64,000 nucleotides of DNA from MED-G16 sp964467915 (GCA_964467915.1 CAYXSW010000005.1:12289-76288), one strand, 5' to 3'; positions 1-7,556 are shown, counted from the stretch's first letter. Numbers and translations are program-made. The notes: generated by a model from the sequence alone, not told the origin.

Positions 1-501
1 CCATTCAATAGGGACCCCTGCTGCTTCCCACTCATTTTTCCAAATTGATTTAGATCCTTTGATAACCACATTATCTTTAATTTTTGCAATTTCATGATCA
101 AAATCAGTTGCAGTTACCTCTAATTTTTTATTTTCAGTAAATCTTCTAGCTGTCTCTTTAATAACAGCAAAAGCTTGGGGAAGAATTTCGTTTAAAGTGT
201 TTTCTATTATTTTATTTTGAGATTCTTCAATATTGTCAATCTCATTTAATAAATTTTCTTTCTCTGACAATGATATTCTAGGTTCCTTATATTTCTTTCT
301 AAGCTCTTTAACTTTAGAGTTTGTATCTTTTAAATTATTTGTTATTTTTTCTTTAAAAAGGTCGGTCTTACCCCTTAGTTCTTCATCAGATAATGAACTT
401 AATAAATCAAACTCAGAATTTATTTTACCAACTAACGGATATAAGCCTTTCAAATCTTTATCTGACTTAGAGCCTAATATCTTTTTAAGGAATCCAAACA
501 T
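1..501 (-). CDS. secA: Preprotein translocase ATPase SecA, N-terminal part (cut by window edge)
   Basis: Only the first 167 codons are present; the gene runs off the left edge. SecA is the cytoplasmic ATPase that drives unfolded preproteins through SecYEG. The visible part starts MFGFLKKILGSKSDKDLKGL and holds the conserved N-terminal segments of the family: a stretch around LSDEELRGKTDLFKEK, then LPQAFAVIKETARRF, just before the first nucleotide-binding domain. A long charged stretch between them (about residues 60-100) is usual in SecA of Bacteroidota. The start is the ATG at 499-501, preceded on the same strand by a TAAATTTG promoter element. It is transcribed divergently from rplS. The identification rests on the N-terminus alone; the Walker motifs lie outside the window. 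Confidence 0.9.
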   Translation of the reverse strand, partial: MFGFLKKILGSKSDKDLKGLYPLVGKINSEFDLLSSLSDEELRGKTDLFKEKITNNLKDTNSKVKELRKKYKEPRISLSEKENLLNEIDNIEESQNKIIENTLNEILPQAFAVIKETARRFTENKKLEVTATDFDHEIAKIKDNVVIKGSKSIWKNEWEAAGVPIEW

Positions 502-517
502 TATATGTATTTTTACT

Positions 518-525
518 CAAATTTA
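518..525 (-). promoter_or_regulatory. Putative secA promoter, -7 element
   Basis: On the minus strand this reads TAAATTTG, an exact match to the Bacteroidota -7 consensus TAnnTTTG, 16 nt before the secA start codon. A 7-bp inverted repeat (AATCAAT at 525-531, ATTGATT at 542-548) lies directly upstream. No clear -33 TTG was found at the usual spacing. Confidence 0.5.
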
Positions 526-648
526 ATCAATACAAATTCGAATTGATTAATTCTTTTAGTAGAATTGCAAAAAAAAAGGAACAGTTTAATATTATTTTAT
601 TCAGTAATTAAATTATAGAAATAAAATTTTAAAAAATTAAAAATAGAC

Positions 649-656
649 TATATTTG
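649..656 (+). promoter_or_regulatory. Putative rplS promoter, -7 element
   Basis: TATATTTG matches the Bacteroidota -7 consensus TAnnTTTG exactly and sits 17 nt before the rplS ATG, giving a very short leader. No convincing -33 TTG is visible upstream in the AT-rich run. Confidence 0.55.
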
Positions 657-673
657 CACACCAAAAAAAAATA

Positions 674-1027
674 ATGGCTGCAGTGAATATTAATTTAAGT
701 AAGGAGAATACTGAGTTAAGGAAATCATTCCCTGACTTTGCATCAGGTGATACTATAAATGTTCATATAAAAATTAAAGAGGGTAATAAAGAAAGAATTC
801 AACAGTTTCAAGGAACTGTTATTCAACGTAAAAGTGTTGGTTCCAATGGAGAGACTTTTACATTAAGAAAAATATCTGATTCTATTGCTGTGGAAAAAAT
901 TATACCTATTTTTTCTCCAAATATTGAAAAAATAGAATTAATTAGAAAAGGTAAAGTTAGAAGGGCAAGAATTTTTTATCTTAGAAAGAGGAAGGGTAAG
1001 AGTGCTAAGATCAAAGAAAAAATATAA
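674..1027 (+). CDS. rplS: 50S ribosomal protein L19 (bL19)
   Basis: This is ribosomal protein L19, which lies at the 30S-50S interface. The 117-residue product has the usual family length and the conserved core: FASGDTINVHIKIKEGNKER, then QQFQGTVIQRKS, FTLRKISDSIAVEKIIPIFS and the basic tail RRARIFYLRKRKGKSAKIK. In many bacteria rplS ends the rpsP-rimM-trmD-rplS operon; here it is a separate unit with its own -7 promoter element, and rpsP-rimM-trmD faces it from about 1.7 kb away. A strong intrinsic terminator follows directly, and its U-tract touches the dapF start codon. Confidence 0.97.
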   Translation: MAAVNINLSKENTELRKSFPDFASGDTINVHIKIKEGNKERIQQFQGTVIQRKSVGSNGETFTLRKISDSIAVEKIIPIFSPNIEKIELIRKGKVRRARIFYLRKRKGKSAKIKEKI

Positions 1028-1032
1028 ATTTA

Positions 1033-1059
1033 AACCAATCTTAACAGATTGGTTTTTTT
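1033..1059 (+). terminator. Intrinsic terminator after rplS
   Basis: Perfect 8-bp stem AACCAATC (1033-1040) / GATTGGTT (1047-1054) with a 6-nt loop, followed by TTTTT. It is 6 nt after the rplS stop, and the next base, 1060, is the A of the dapF ATG. dapF expression would therefore need readthrough or a start site at the end of the terminator. Confidence 0.75.
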
Positions 1060-1824
1060 ATGAAAGTCAAATATTTCAAATACCAGTCATCCGGAAACAA
1101 TTTTATACTAATAGATTGTATTTCTCAAAAAATTAATTTTAATAATAAAATTAATACTTTAATTAGACACCATATAGTTAAGGAATCTGATGGAATACTA
1201 ATTCTTACTAACTCAAAAAAGTATGATTTTATTTTATCTTTTTATAACCCGGATGGATCTAGGAGTTTTTGTGGAAATGGAAGTCTATGTTCTTTACATT
1301 ATCTAAAAGAAAAAAATCAAATTAAAGAAATAGCATCTTTTTCATCTCTTGGAAAAAGATATTCAGCTAAAATTAGTTTTGAAATTTCTTTAAAAATGAA
1401 AAACATTACTTCTTTTAAGTGTTTTAATGATGAATATTTTATAGACTCAGGGGCTCGTCATCATGTTAAATTTGTTGGTGACGCAAATAGTTTTGATATT
1501 AAAAAAGAGGCAGATATAATAAGAAATAGACCCTTTTATAGGCTAAATGATTGTAATGTAAATTTAGTTTCAGATTTAGGTGATGGCTCAATTTATGTTA
1601 GGACTTTTGAAAAAGGTGTAGAGCGAGAAACTTTAAGCTGCGGCACAGGCGCTGTAGCCTCTGTAATTGCATTTTCATTACATAAAAATTATTCAGTTAA
1701 AAAAGTAATAACCCAAGGCGGTATCTTGAAAGTTCTTTTTAAAAGAAGTACACTAAATCGTTTTTCGTGTATATATCTAATAGGTAATCCTAGAGAAGAG
1801 TACACTGGTGAAATCATAATTTAA
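1060..1824 (+). CDS. dapF: Diaminopimelate epimerase
   Basis: DapF converts LL- to meso-diaminopimelate, a PLP-independent two-base epimerisation needed for lysine and peptidoglycan synthesis in the cytoplasm. The 254-residue product begins MKVKYFKYQSSGNNFILID, matching the family's N-terminal strand and GN(D/N)F motif. It carries both catalytic cysteines: Cys71 in RSFCGNGSLC and Cys194 in LSCGTGAVAS. The N-terminal match fixes the start at 1060 even though this is the first base after the rplS terminator U-tract and leaves no room for a ribosome binding site. At 254 residues it is slightly shorter than the usual 260-280. It is followed by a DUF2490 gene with its own regulatory repeats. Confidence 0.95.
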   Translation: MKVKYFKYQSSGNNFILIDCISQKINFNNKINTLIRHHIVKESDGILILTNSKKYDFILSFYNPDGSRSFCGNGSLCSLHYLKEKNQIKEIASFSSLGKRYSAKISFEISLKMKNITSFKCFNDEYFIDSGARHHVKFVGDANSFDIKKEADIIRNRPFYRLNDCNVNLVSDLGDGSIYVRTFEKGVERETLSCGTGAVASVIAFSLHKNYSVKKVITQGGILKVLFKRSTLNRFSCIYLIGNPREEYTGEIII

Positions 1825-1856
1825 ACGATTTTTAAGTTAATATATGTAATAATTTC

Positions 1857-1878
1857 TTAACATTTGATTAACATTTAC
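1857..1878 (+). promoter_or_regulatory. Two 11-bp direct repeats (TTAACATTTGA TTAACATTTAC), Pho-box-like
   Basis: Two copies of TTAACATTT start exactly 11 bp apart, 28 nt before the start of the DUF2490 gene. The same pattern occurs again at 2596-2628. A 7-bp half-site plus 4-bp spacer in direct repeat is the architecture of PhoB-type response-regulator boxes. That a Bacteroidota PhoB or other OmpR-family regulator binds here is inference. Confidence 0.5.
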
Positions 1879-1905
1879 TCAAAGTTTATTTTATAAAATT
1901 GTATT

Positions 1906-2547
1906 ATGAGAATTCATACGAAGTATATTGTTTTTGTAATATTTCTTATTTTTTCTATTACAGATCTTAAATCTCAGTCAGTTTTTCAGACTTGGCCAAC
2001 TATAGATATTCAAGGTGAAGTTTTTGATGATGTTGAAGTAAAAATTGAATATAGAAATAAATATGATCATTCATCAAAAGAATCTAAACAAGGTAGAATT
2101 GATCTAGGAGTTGCCTATAAATTGAAAAAAATAAAACTTGGTATTTATTATAGAGAGATTTATAATCTTAAAAAAGAAGGTAGAGTTTCAGAAATAAGAC
2201 CTCACTTAGATATTACATATAAGTTGAATGATAATATGAAGATTAGGTTAAGAAATGAGTACAGGGTAAAAGAGTTAGAAAATAATTTATTTAGATATAG
2301 ATTGAGATATTCCTACTCATTAGAATTATTTGATAACTATAATCCATATGTACAGAATGAAATTTTCATATCTGAAAATCAATTTACCCGAAATAGAATA
2401 AGTCTAGGCTTAAATATAAAATTTAAAAAAACACCTTTTGTTTTTAAACCTAATTATATATTTGAATCTAATAGAAAGGTTAGTAATGAAAACATTACTT
2501 GGTTTCAAAATAATATTTTTGTTTTATCTCTTAGCATTAAATTATAA
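1906..2547 (+). CDS. DUF2490 family outer-membrane beta-barrel protein
   Basis: The product has 213 residues, with a signal peptide at about 1-23 (hydrophobic IVFVIFLIFSITDL then KSQS) followed by alternating polar/apolar strands such as VEVKIEYRNKYD, LGVAYKLKKIKLGIYYR and RLRNEYRV. It ends FVLSLSIKL, with a terminal hydrophobic residue as in outer-membrane barrels. The overall form fits DUF2490 proteins of Bacteroidota, whose function is not known. The start is the ATG just before the signal peptide. Upstream are the phased TTAACAT repeats, which suggest a dedicated regulator, possibly phosphate-responsive. It is monocistronic: dapF lies upstream with an 81-nt gap, and a repeat-bearing intergenic region lies downstream. 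Confidence 0.75.
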   Translation: MRIHTKYIVFVIFLIFSITDLKSQSVFQTWPTIDIQGEVFDDVEVKIEYRNKYDHSSKESKQGRIDLGVAYKLKKIKLGIYYREIYNLKKEGRVSEIRPHLDITYKLNDNMKIRLRNEYRVKELENNLFRYRLRYSYSLELFDNYNPYVQNEIFISENQFTRNRISLGLNIKFKKTPFVFKPNYIFESNRKVSNENITWFQNNIFVLSLSIKL

Positions 2548-2595
2548 TTTTAATACACACCTTATTTGTTAATAAACAAGCAATTTGGAAATTTG

Positions 2596-2628
2596 TTAAC
2601 AATTACTTAACATTGTGATAACATTAAA
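2596..2628 (+). promoter_or_regulatory. Three 11-bp direct repeats, Pho-box-like
   Basis: Three consecutive 11-mers, TTAACAATTAC, TTAACATTGTG and ATAACATTAAA, share the core TAACA at exactly 11-bp phase. They lie 8 nt before a 33-codon ORF and are closely similar to the pair at 1857-1878. They read as a tandem half-site array for an OmpR/PhoB-type regulator; the identity of the regulator is inference. Confidence 0.5.
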
Positions 2629-2636
2629 TTGTTGTT

Positions 2637-2738
2637 ATGTATATCCCTTCGTTAAAAAAATCGAATAAAAAAAAGTACTTGATTAAGGTATTTGTTGGAT
2701 TGATTATATCTTCTTTCCTATTTGCAATATCATATTAA
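2637..2738 (+). CDS. Candidate small membrane peptide (33 aa)
   Basis: A short ORF, ATG at 2637 to TAA at 2736-2738. The N-terminal half is basic (MYIPSLKKSNKKKYLIK) and the C-terminal half is a hydrophobic helix of about 15 residues (VFVGLIISSFLFAIS). The layout resembles a single-pass small membrane protein or a leader-peptide-like product. It is not recognised as a known family. Support comes mainly from position: the phased TTAACAT repeats end 8 nt before its ATG, as they do ahead of the DUF2490 gene, so something at this locus is probably regulated. It converges on trmD with 22 nt between. It could also be a chance ORF. Confidence 0.3.
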   Translation: MYIPSLKKSNKKKYLIKVFVGLIISSFLFAISY

Positions 2739-2760
2739 ATAGATGTATTTAATATTTTGA

Positions 2761-3441
2761 TTATTCATTTAGAAGATCCGGCCTTTTAGTTTCTGTGTTT
2801 TTATATGATTTTTTAATTCTCCACTCATCAATTTCATTTTGTTTCCCTGATAATAGGATTTTAGGCACTTCCCAATCTTTAAATTTTGATGGTCTTGTAT
2901 AGTTTGGGTGCCCTAAAAGGTTATCTTGAAATGAATCAGATAGTGCCGCAGATTCATTAGATACTGCTCCTGGTATAAGCCTGACAACTGAATCTATTAA
3001 AACAGCTGCAGGTAATTCTCCTCCAGTTAATACGTAGTCACCAATACTAATTTCTTTTGTGATGAGATGCTCTCTAACTCTTTCATCGATACCTTTATAA
3101 TGACCACAAATTATTACTAAATTCTTTTTTAGTGATAATTCATTACTCATTTTTTGATTAAATTTCTGACCATCAGGGCTCATGTAAATTACTTCATTCA
3201 CTTTTTTTTGACTTTTGATAAACTCAAGACACTTATAAATTGGTTCAATTTTTAAAACCATTCCGCCGCCTCCACCATATGCATAATCATCAACTTTTCT
3301 ATGTTTATTGTCTGAAAAGTCTCTTAGGTTGTGAATTTCAATTTCTATAAGCTTTTTATCTTGAGCTATTTTTAATATACTATGACTAAGAGGGCTTTTT
3401 AGGAGTTCTGGCTGACAAGTTATTATATCTATATGATTCAT
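2761..3441 (-). CDS. trmD: tRNA (guanine-N1)-methyltransferase TrmD
   Basis: TrmD methylates N1 of G37 next to the anticodon in tRNAs reading CNN codons, using S-adenosylmethionine, and so prevents +1 frameshifting. The 226-residue product has the family length and landmarks: the N-terminal DIITCQPELL strand, DDYAYGGGGGMVLKIEPI, and the SPOUT knot at IGDYVLTGGELPAAVLIDSV followed by RLIPG. The C-terminal segment LLGHPNYTRPSKFKDWEVPK is also typical. Its ATG overlaps the rimM stop by 4 nt (ATGA at 3438-3441), so it is translationally coupled as the last gene of rpsP-rimM-trmD. Confidence 0.97.
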   Translation of the reverse strand: MNHIDIITCQPELLKSPLSHSILKIAQDKKLIEIEIHNLRDFSDNKHRKVDDYAYGGGGGMVLKIEPIYKCLEFIKSQKKVNEVIYMSPDGQKFNQKMSNELSLKKNLVIICGHYKGIDERVREHLITKEISIGDYVLTGGELPAAVLIDSVVRLIPGAVSNESAALSDSFQDNLLGHPNYTRPSKFKDWEVPKILLSGKQNEIDEWRIKKSYKNTETKRPDLLNE

Positions 3442-3938
3442 TGATTTAAATCTAATAATCCTTTAGGTATTTTAACATGAATTCTCTTATTTAAATGATC
3501 GACTGTTTCTATAATTTCATAAACAAAAGGTAATAAAACTTCTTTATTATTTATCTCACAAAAAATAATAGGTTGATTTTTTTCATGAAAGTTTTTAACT
3601 ATACCTATTGCCTTATTATTTTCAAAGATTTCATAGTCTATTATCTTAGCTAAACCGGACTGATTTATATTATTACTAACTTCATCTATGTATATATCTT
3701 TATCTATTGTTTTATTAGTTTCTTCTCTATTATTAAGTTCAGTAAATTTTAGAAGATAGTGGTTATCATTAATTTTAGATATTACATCAATTATAAAAGG
3801 GACCTTATTATTATTTAAATCTATATATAATGATTTAATTTCTTGGTGATTGAAACGAATTCCAAAGTTTAACTTTAGAACAACGTGACCATTTAACCCT
3901 TTATGTTTAATGATTTGACCTATATGGGAAAATCCCAT
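3438..3938 (-). CDS. rimM: Ribosome maturation factor RimM
   Basis: RimM binds S19 and helps mature the head of the 30S subunit. The 166-residue product has the two-domain form of the family: an N-terminal beta-barrel opening with IGQIIKHKGLNGHVVLKL, where G-L-x-G is the family signature, and a C-terminal PRC-type barrel with EIFENNKAIGIVKNF and EVLLPFVYEIIETVD. It starts 2 nt after the rpsP stop and overlaps trmD by 4 nt, which is the normal gene order. The sequence is divergent and rich in Asn and Ile, in keeping with the genome's AT bias. Position and signature together make the call secure. Confidence 0.93.
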   Translation of the reverse strand: MGFSHIGQIIKHKGLNGHVVLKLNFGIRFNHQEIKSLYIDLNNNKVPFIIDVISKINDNHYLLKFTELNNREETNKTIDKDIYIDEVSNNINQSGLAKIIDYEIFENNKAIGIVKNFHEKNQPIIFCEINNKEVLLPFVYEIIETVDHLNKRIHVKIPKGLLDLNQ

Positions 3939-3940
3939 GT

Positions 3941-4650
3941 TTAGTCTTTTTTATCAGAATCCTTTTCCTCTTTAGCTGGAGTCTCTTCTTTAGCTTCTTC
4001 TTTGGCTGGAGTCTCTTCTTTAGCTTCTTCNNNNNNNNNNNNNNNNNNNNNNNNNNNNNNNNNNNNNNNNNNNNNNNNNNNNNNNNNNNNNNNNNNNNNN
4101 NNNNNNNNNNNNNNNNNNNNNNNNNNNNNNCTGGAGTCTCTTCTTTAGCTTCTTCTTTGGCTGGAGTCTCTTCTTTAGCTTCTTCTTTGGCTACTTCTAA
4201 TTTTTTCTTAATTTCTTCTTGACGTTTCTTATTAAATGCTTTTTCTTCGTTTATTTTCTTCTTACTTTCTTCTTCTTTAGATTTAGTTAGTGTATTTATC
4301 TTTTTGTTTATTTTAGATTCTTTTTCTTTTAGCCATTCTTTTAGTCTTTTGTTAGCTTCTTCTTGTTTAAATGCACCTTTTTGAACTCCTATCTGGAGGT
4401 GCTTTTTCATCATAATTCCTTTATAAGACAAAATAGCTCTTACGGTTTCACTTGGTTGTGCCCCTTTCATTACCCAATCCAGTGCTTTGTCTTGATCTAA
4501 CTTAATTGTAGCTGGATTTGTATTTGGATTGTAGTTTCCAAGCTTTTCTATAATTCTTCCATCTCTAGGAGATCTAACATCAGCAACTACAATATCATAA
4601 ATTGCTAACTTTTTTCTTCCTCTTCTCGATAATCTAATTTTTACTGCCAT
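3941..4650 (-). CDS. rpsP: 30S ribosomal protein S16 with long repetitive C-terminal tail; interrupted by assembly gap
   Basis: Residues 1-80 are the conserved bS16 fold (MAVKIRLSRRGRKKLAIYDI, then DGRIIEKLGNYNP and KALDWVMKGAQPSETVRAIL). A long charged extension follows, common in Bacteroidota S16, ending in a 10-residue repeat with the core AKEETPAKEE. A 100-N scaffold gap at 4031-4130 cuts the repeat. Read straight through, the N run shifts the frame and gives a false basic tail running into rimM. In the repeat's own frame the sequence after the gap continues EEAKEETPAKEEAKEETP and ends KDSDKKD with TAA at 3941-3943, 2 nt before the rimM start. The true length depends on how many repeats the gap holds. 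Promoter TTG-N19-TATATTTG lies upstream. Confidence 0.93.
3971..4185. repeat. 30-bp tandem repeat in the rpsP 3' end, interrupted by 100-N gap
   Basis: Near-identical 30-bp units occur at 3971-4000, 4001-4030 and 4156-4185, with a partial unit at 4131-4155; adjacent units differ at about one base (ttagct/ttggct). Each unit encodes ten residues of an AKEETPAKEE-type repeat. The N run 4031-4130 is a placeholder where the assembler could not count the copies. Confidence 0.9.
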
Positions 4651-4701
4651 AGTGTTTTAGTTTATATGGAACCCGTCCATTAACGTTAAAAAAATTGTGC
4701 G

Positions 4702-4734
4702 CAAATATATACATATTATATGTTATTTCAACAA
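4702..4734 (-). promoter_or_regulatory. Promoter of the rpsP-rimM-trmD operon
   Basis: On the minus strand, TTGTTG (4729-4734) is followed after the first TTG's 19-nt spacing by TATATTTG (4702-4709), then GC. This fits the Bacteroidota -33/-7 pair with correct spacing, about 50 nt before the rpsP start codon. Confidence 0.65.
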
Positions 4735-4796
4735 CTCCTGATATTTATGTAAAAATCTCTTTTTTTTATAGTAAAGTGTATTATAATTTGTTTAAT

Positions 4797-4806
4797 CGTT
4801 TAAACG
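4797..4806. promoter_or_regulatory. Palindrome CGTTTAAACG upstream of sucA
   Basis: A perfect 10-bp palindrome, flanked by AAT and GGTT, lies 48 nt before the sucA ATG. A promoter-like TATAATTTG precedes it at 4782-4790. It could be a dimeric regulator site controlling sucAB; no known regulator is recognised. Confidence 0.3.
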
Positions 4807-4853
4807 GTTTTTAATTAATTAAAAATATATTTAATTTTAAATAAATTATTAAA

Positions 4854-7550
4854 ATGTCAAAATATAACTATATATCAGGTTCAGATATAAATTATATGGA
4901 TAATCTATATTCAAAATATAAAAATGATCCATTATCTGTAGACTCATCTTGGCAGAAGTTTTTTGAAGGATTTGATTATTCAATTTCAAATTCTCTTGGT
5001 TCTGTAAAGTTTACAGAGTCTTCTGTCTCTAAACTAATTGAAGGTTATAGAAGATATGGTCATCTTAAATCGTTAACAAATCCTGTGAGGACTAGAAGGA
5101 ACCATTATGTTCATTTGGATATAGATAAGTTTGGATTAAAAGATTCTGATTTATCTCTAAAATTTTCATCTGGCAAAGAAATTAATCTTGAGAATAAAAC
5201 CTTAAAAGAAATTATTGAAAAGCTAAATAAAATTTATTTAGGCCCAATAGGGTTTGAATATGTAAATATTAGAAATATAGATGAGGTTCAGTGGATTAAG
5301 GGTTGGATTGAAGAAAAATGGTATAATCAAATTTTGAGCATTGATAAAAAGAAATCAATTCTAACTAAACTAAATGAAGCAGTTGTTTTTGAGAATTTTC
5401 TTCATACAAAGTATATTGGTCAGAAGAGATTTTCATTAGAAGGTGGAGAGAACACAATAACCTTCTTAAATGAAATAGTTAATTCTGCATGCAAAGATGA
5501 TGTTAAAGAAGTTGTCATAGGCATGCCTCATAGGGGAAGGTTAAATGTTTTAACTAGTATCCTTAAAAAAACTTATGATGAGGTTTTTAATGAATTTGAA
5601 GGTAATATGGATCCTGATCAAATTTTTGGTGATGGAGATGTTAAATATCATCTAGGTTATAATAGTTATATTAATGAGGGTGAAAAAAATATATATGTAA
5701 AATTAATTCCTAATCCCAGTCATCTAGAATCAGTCAATCCAGTAGTTATGGGCTACACAAGAGCCCAAATTGATGAAGACTACAAAGGAAATTTTAATTC
5801 AGCCATTCCTATACTAATACATGGAGATGCTGCTATTGCAGGTCAAGGAATAGTCTATGAAACTGTTCAAATGTCAAAGCTTCAAGGCTACAATGTTGGC
5901 GGTGTAATTCATTTTATTATAAATAATCAGATAGGTTTTACAACTGATTATGATGATGCCAGATCTAGTATATATTGTACAGATTTAGCTAAGATTATAG
6001 ACTCACCTGTTCTTCACATTAATGGGGATGATCCAGAAGCTGTTTATTTTGCTTCACAGTTTGCTCTAGAATATAGACAAAAGTTTAAGAAAGATGTATT
6101 TATTGATCTCTTATGTTATAGAAGACATGGTCATAATGAAAGTGATGAACCTAAATTTACTCAACCAAATCTCTATGATATGATATCAAAACATCCAAGT
6201 CCAAGAGATGTATATTTTAAAAAAATTATTGAAGTAGATGACAAAGTCGATAAAGGTTTAGCAGATAAATTAAATAAAGAATTTAAAGCGTTATTACAAG
6301 AAAGACTTAATGAAGTTAAACAAAAACCTCTTCCTTATAAGTCTCAAAAAAAAGAGGAAGAATGGAACTTCTTGAGAACATCAAAAACAAAAGATTTTAT
6401 AAGTTCACCTGACACATCAATCGATGAAAAAATTATTAATTCAGTTGGTAAATCTCTTATAACAACACCTGATGGTTTCAAGCCTCTTAAACAAATATCA
6501 AGATTGCTAAAGGAAAGAGAATCTAATTTTTTTAATAAAAAGTCTTTGAATTGGGCTGATGCTGAATTATTAGCTTACGGTTCTTTATTGTTAGATAATA
6601 AGAATATTAGAATATCTGGACAAGATGTAATAAGAGGAACATTTTCTCATAGACACGCTAAGTTATTTGATGCAAAAAGTAATATGCCTTATTCACCATT
6701 GAATAATCTCGCTAAAGACCAAGCTGAGTTTAATATTTATAATTCTTTATTATCTGAATTTGGAGTTTTAGGTTTTGAGTATGGTTATTCTATGGCAAGT
6801 CCAAATACTTTAGTGGTATGGGAAGCTCAATTTGGAGATTTTTCAAATGGAGCTCAGGTAATAATTGATCAGTTTATATCATCTGCAGAAACAAAGTGGG
6901 AAAAAATGAATGGAATACTAGTTCTTTTACCTCATGGCTATGAAGGTCAAGGGCCTGAACATTCAAGCGCAAGACCTGAAAGGCTCCTAAGTCTCTGCTC
7001 TGAAGATAACATGGTAGTTACTAACTTGACTACTCCAGCAAATTTCTTTCATTTAATTAGAAGACAGTTAGCATGGGAATTCAGAAAACCATGTTTTTTA
7101 TTAAGTCCTAAAAGTTTGTTAAGACATCCATCTGTAATCTCAAAGTTTGATGATTTTACTAAATCTAATTTTCAAGAAGTTATTGATGATACTGTCACAA
7201 ATAAAAATGATATAAAAAAAATAGTTTTATGTACGGGGAAGTTTTATTATGATCTAATTGAATTTAGAACAAAAAATAAAATTAAAAATACTGCTATCTT
7301 AAGGATTGAGCAATTAAGTCCTTTTCCAAAAGTTATTTTAGAAAAATATATAAAGTCATATAAAAAAACTGATAGAGTTATTTGGGCACAAGAGGAAAAT
7401 CAAAATATGGGATATTGGTCATATATTTCTTCATTTGATTTAAAAAATATGGAATTAATATCTAGAAGAAGAAGTTCTTCTCCTTCAACTGGATTTTTAA
7501 AAGTTCATTTGAAGGAACAAAAAGAATTAATAAAAAAAATATTTAATTGA
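4854..7550 (+). CDS. sucA: 2-oxoglutarate dehydrogenase E1 component
   Basis: This is the thiamine diphosphate-dependent E1 of the 2-oxoglutarate dehydrogenase complex, which decarboxylates 2-oxoglutarate and passes the succinyl group to the lipoyl arm of SucB in the TCA cycle. The 898-residue product shows the N-terminal YKNDPLSVDSSWQKFFEGF segment that contacts the other subunits, YRRYGHLKS, MPHRGRLNVLTSILKK, the ThDP-binding HGDAAIAGQGIVYETVQMSK with a downstream NNQIGFTT, and in the C-terminal half EFGVLGFEYGYSMASPNTLV and EAQFGDFSNGAQVIIDQF. The length is slightly below that of E. coli (933). sucB starts 6 nt after the stop. No lpd (E3) is present in the window. Confidence 0.97.
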   Translation: MSKYNYISGSDINYMDNLYSKYKNDPLSVDSSWQKFFEGFDYSISNSLGSVKFTESSVSKLIEGYRRYGHLKSLTNPVRTRRNHYVHLDIDKFGLKDSDLSLKFSSGKEINLENKTLKEIIEKLNKIYLGPIGFEYVNIRNIDEVQWIKGWIEEKWYNQILSIDKKKSILTKLNEAVVFENFLHTKYIGQKRFSLEGGENTITFLNEIVNSACKDDVKEVVIGMPHRGRLNVLTSILKKTYDEVFNEFEGNMDPDQIFGDGDVKYHLGYNSYINEGEKNIYVKLIPNPSHLESVNPVVMGYTRAQIDEDYKGNFNSAIPILIHGDAAIAGQGIVYETVQMSKLQGYNVGGVIHFIINNQIGFTTDYDDARSSIYCTDLAKIIDSPVLHINGDDPEAVYFASQFALEYRQKFKKDVFIDLLCYRRHGHNESDEPKFTQPNLYDMISKHPSPRDVYFKKIIEVDDKVDKGLADKLNKEFKALLQERLNEVKQKPLPYKSQKKEEEWNFLRTSKTKDFISSPDTSIDEKIINSVGKSLITTPDGFKPLKQISRLLKERESNFFNKKSLNWADAELLAYGSLLLDNKNIRISGQDVIRGTFSHRHAKLFDAKSNMPYSPLNNLAKDQAEFNIYNSLLSEFGVLGFEYGYSMASPNTLVVWEAQFGDFSNGAQVIIDQFISSAETKWEKMNGILVLLPHGYEGQGPEHSSARPERLLSLCSEDNMVVTNLTTPANFFHLIRRQLAWEFRKPCFLLSPKSLLRHPSVISKFDDFTKSNFQEVIDDTVTNKNDIKKIVLCTGKFYYDLIEFRTKNKIKNTAILRIEQLSPFPKVILEKYIKSYKKTDRVIWAQEENQNMGYWSYISSFDLKNMELISRRRSSSPSTGFLKVHLKEQKELIKKIFN

Positions 7551-7556
7551 TTAATT

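Noticed and set aside
3907..3940. Continuation of the rpsP reading frame past 3941 into rimM with a Lys/Leu/Gln-rich tail
   Set aside because: It arises only because the 100-N gap shifts the frame; the repeat's own frame gives the acidic tail and a TAA at 3941-3943.
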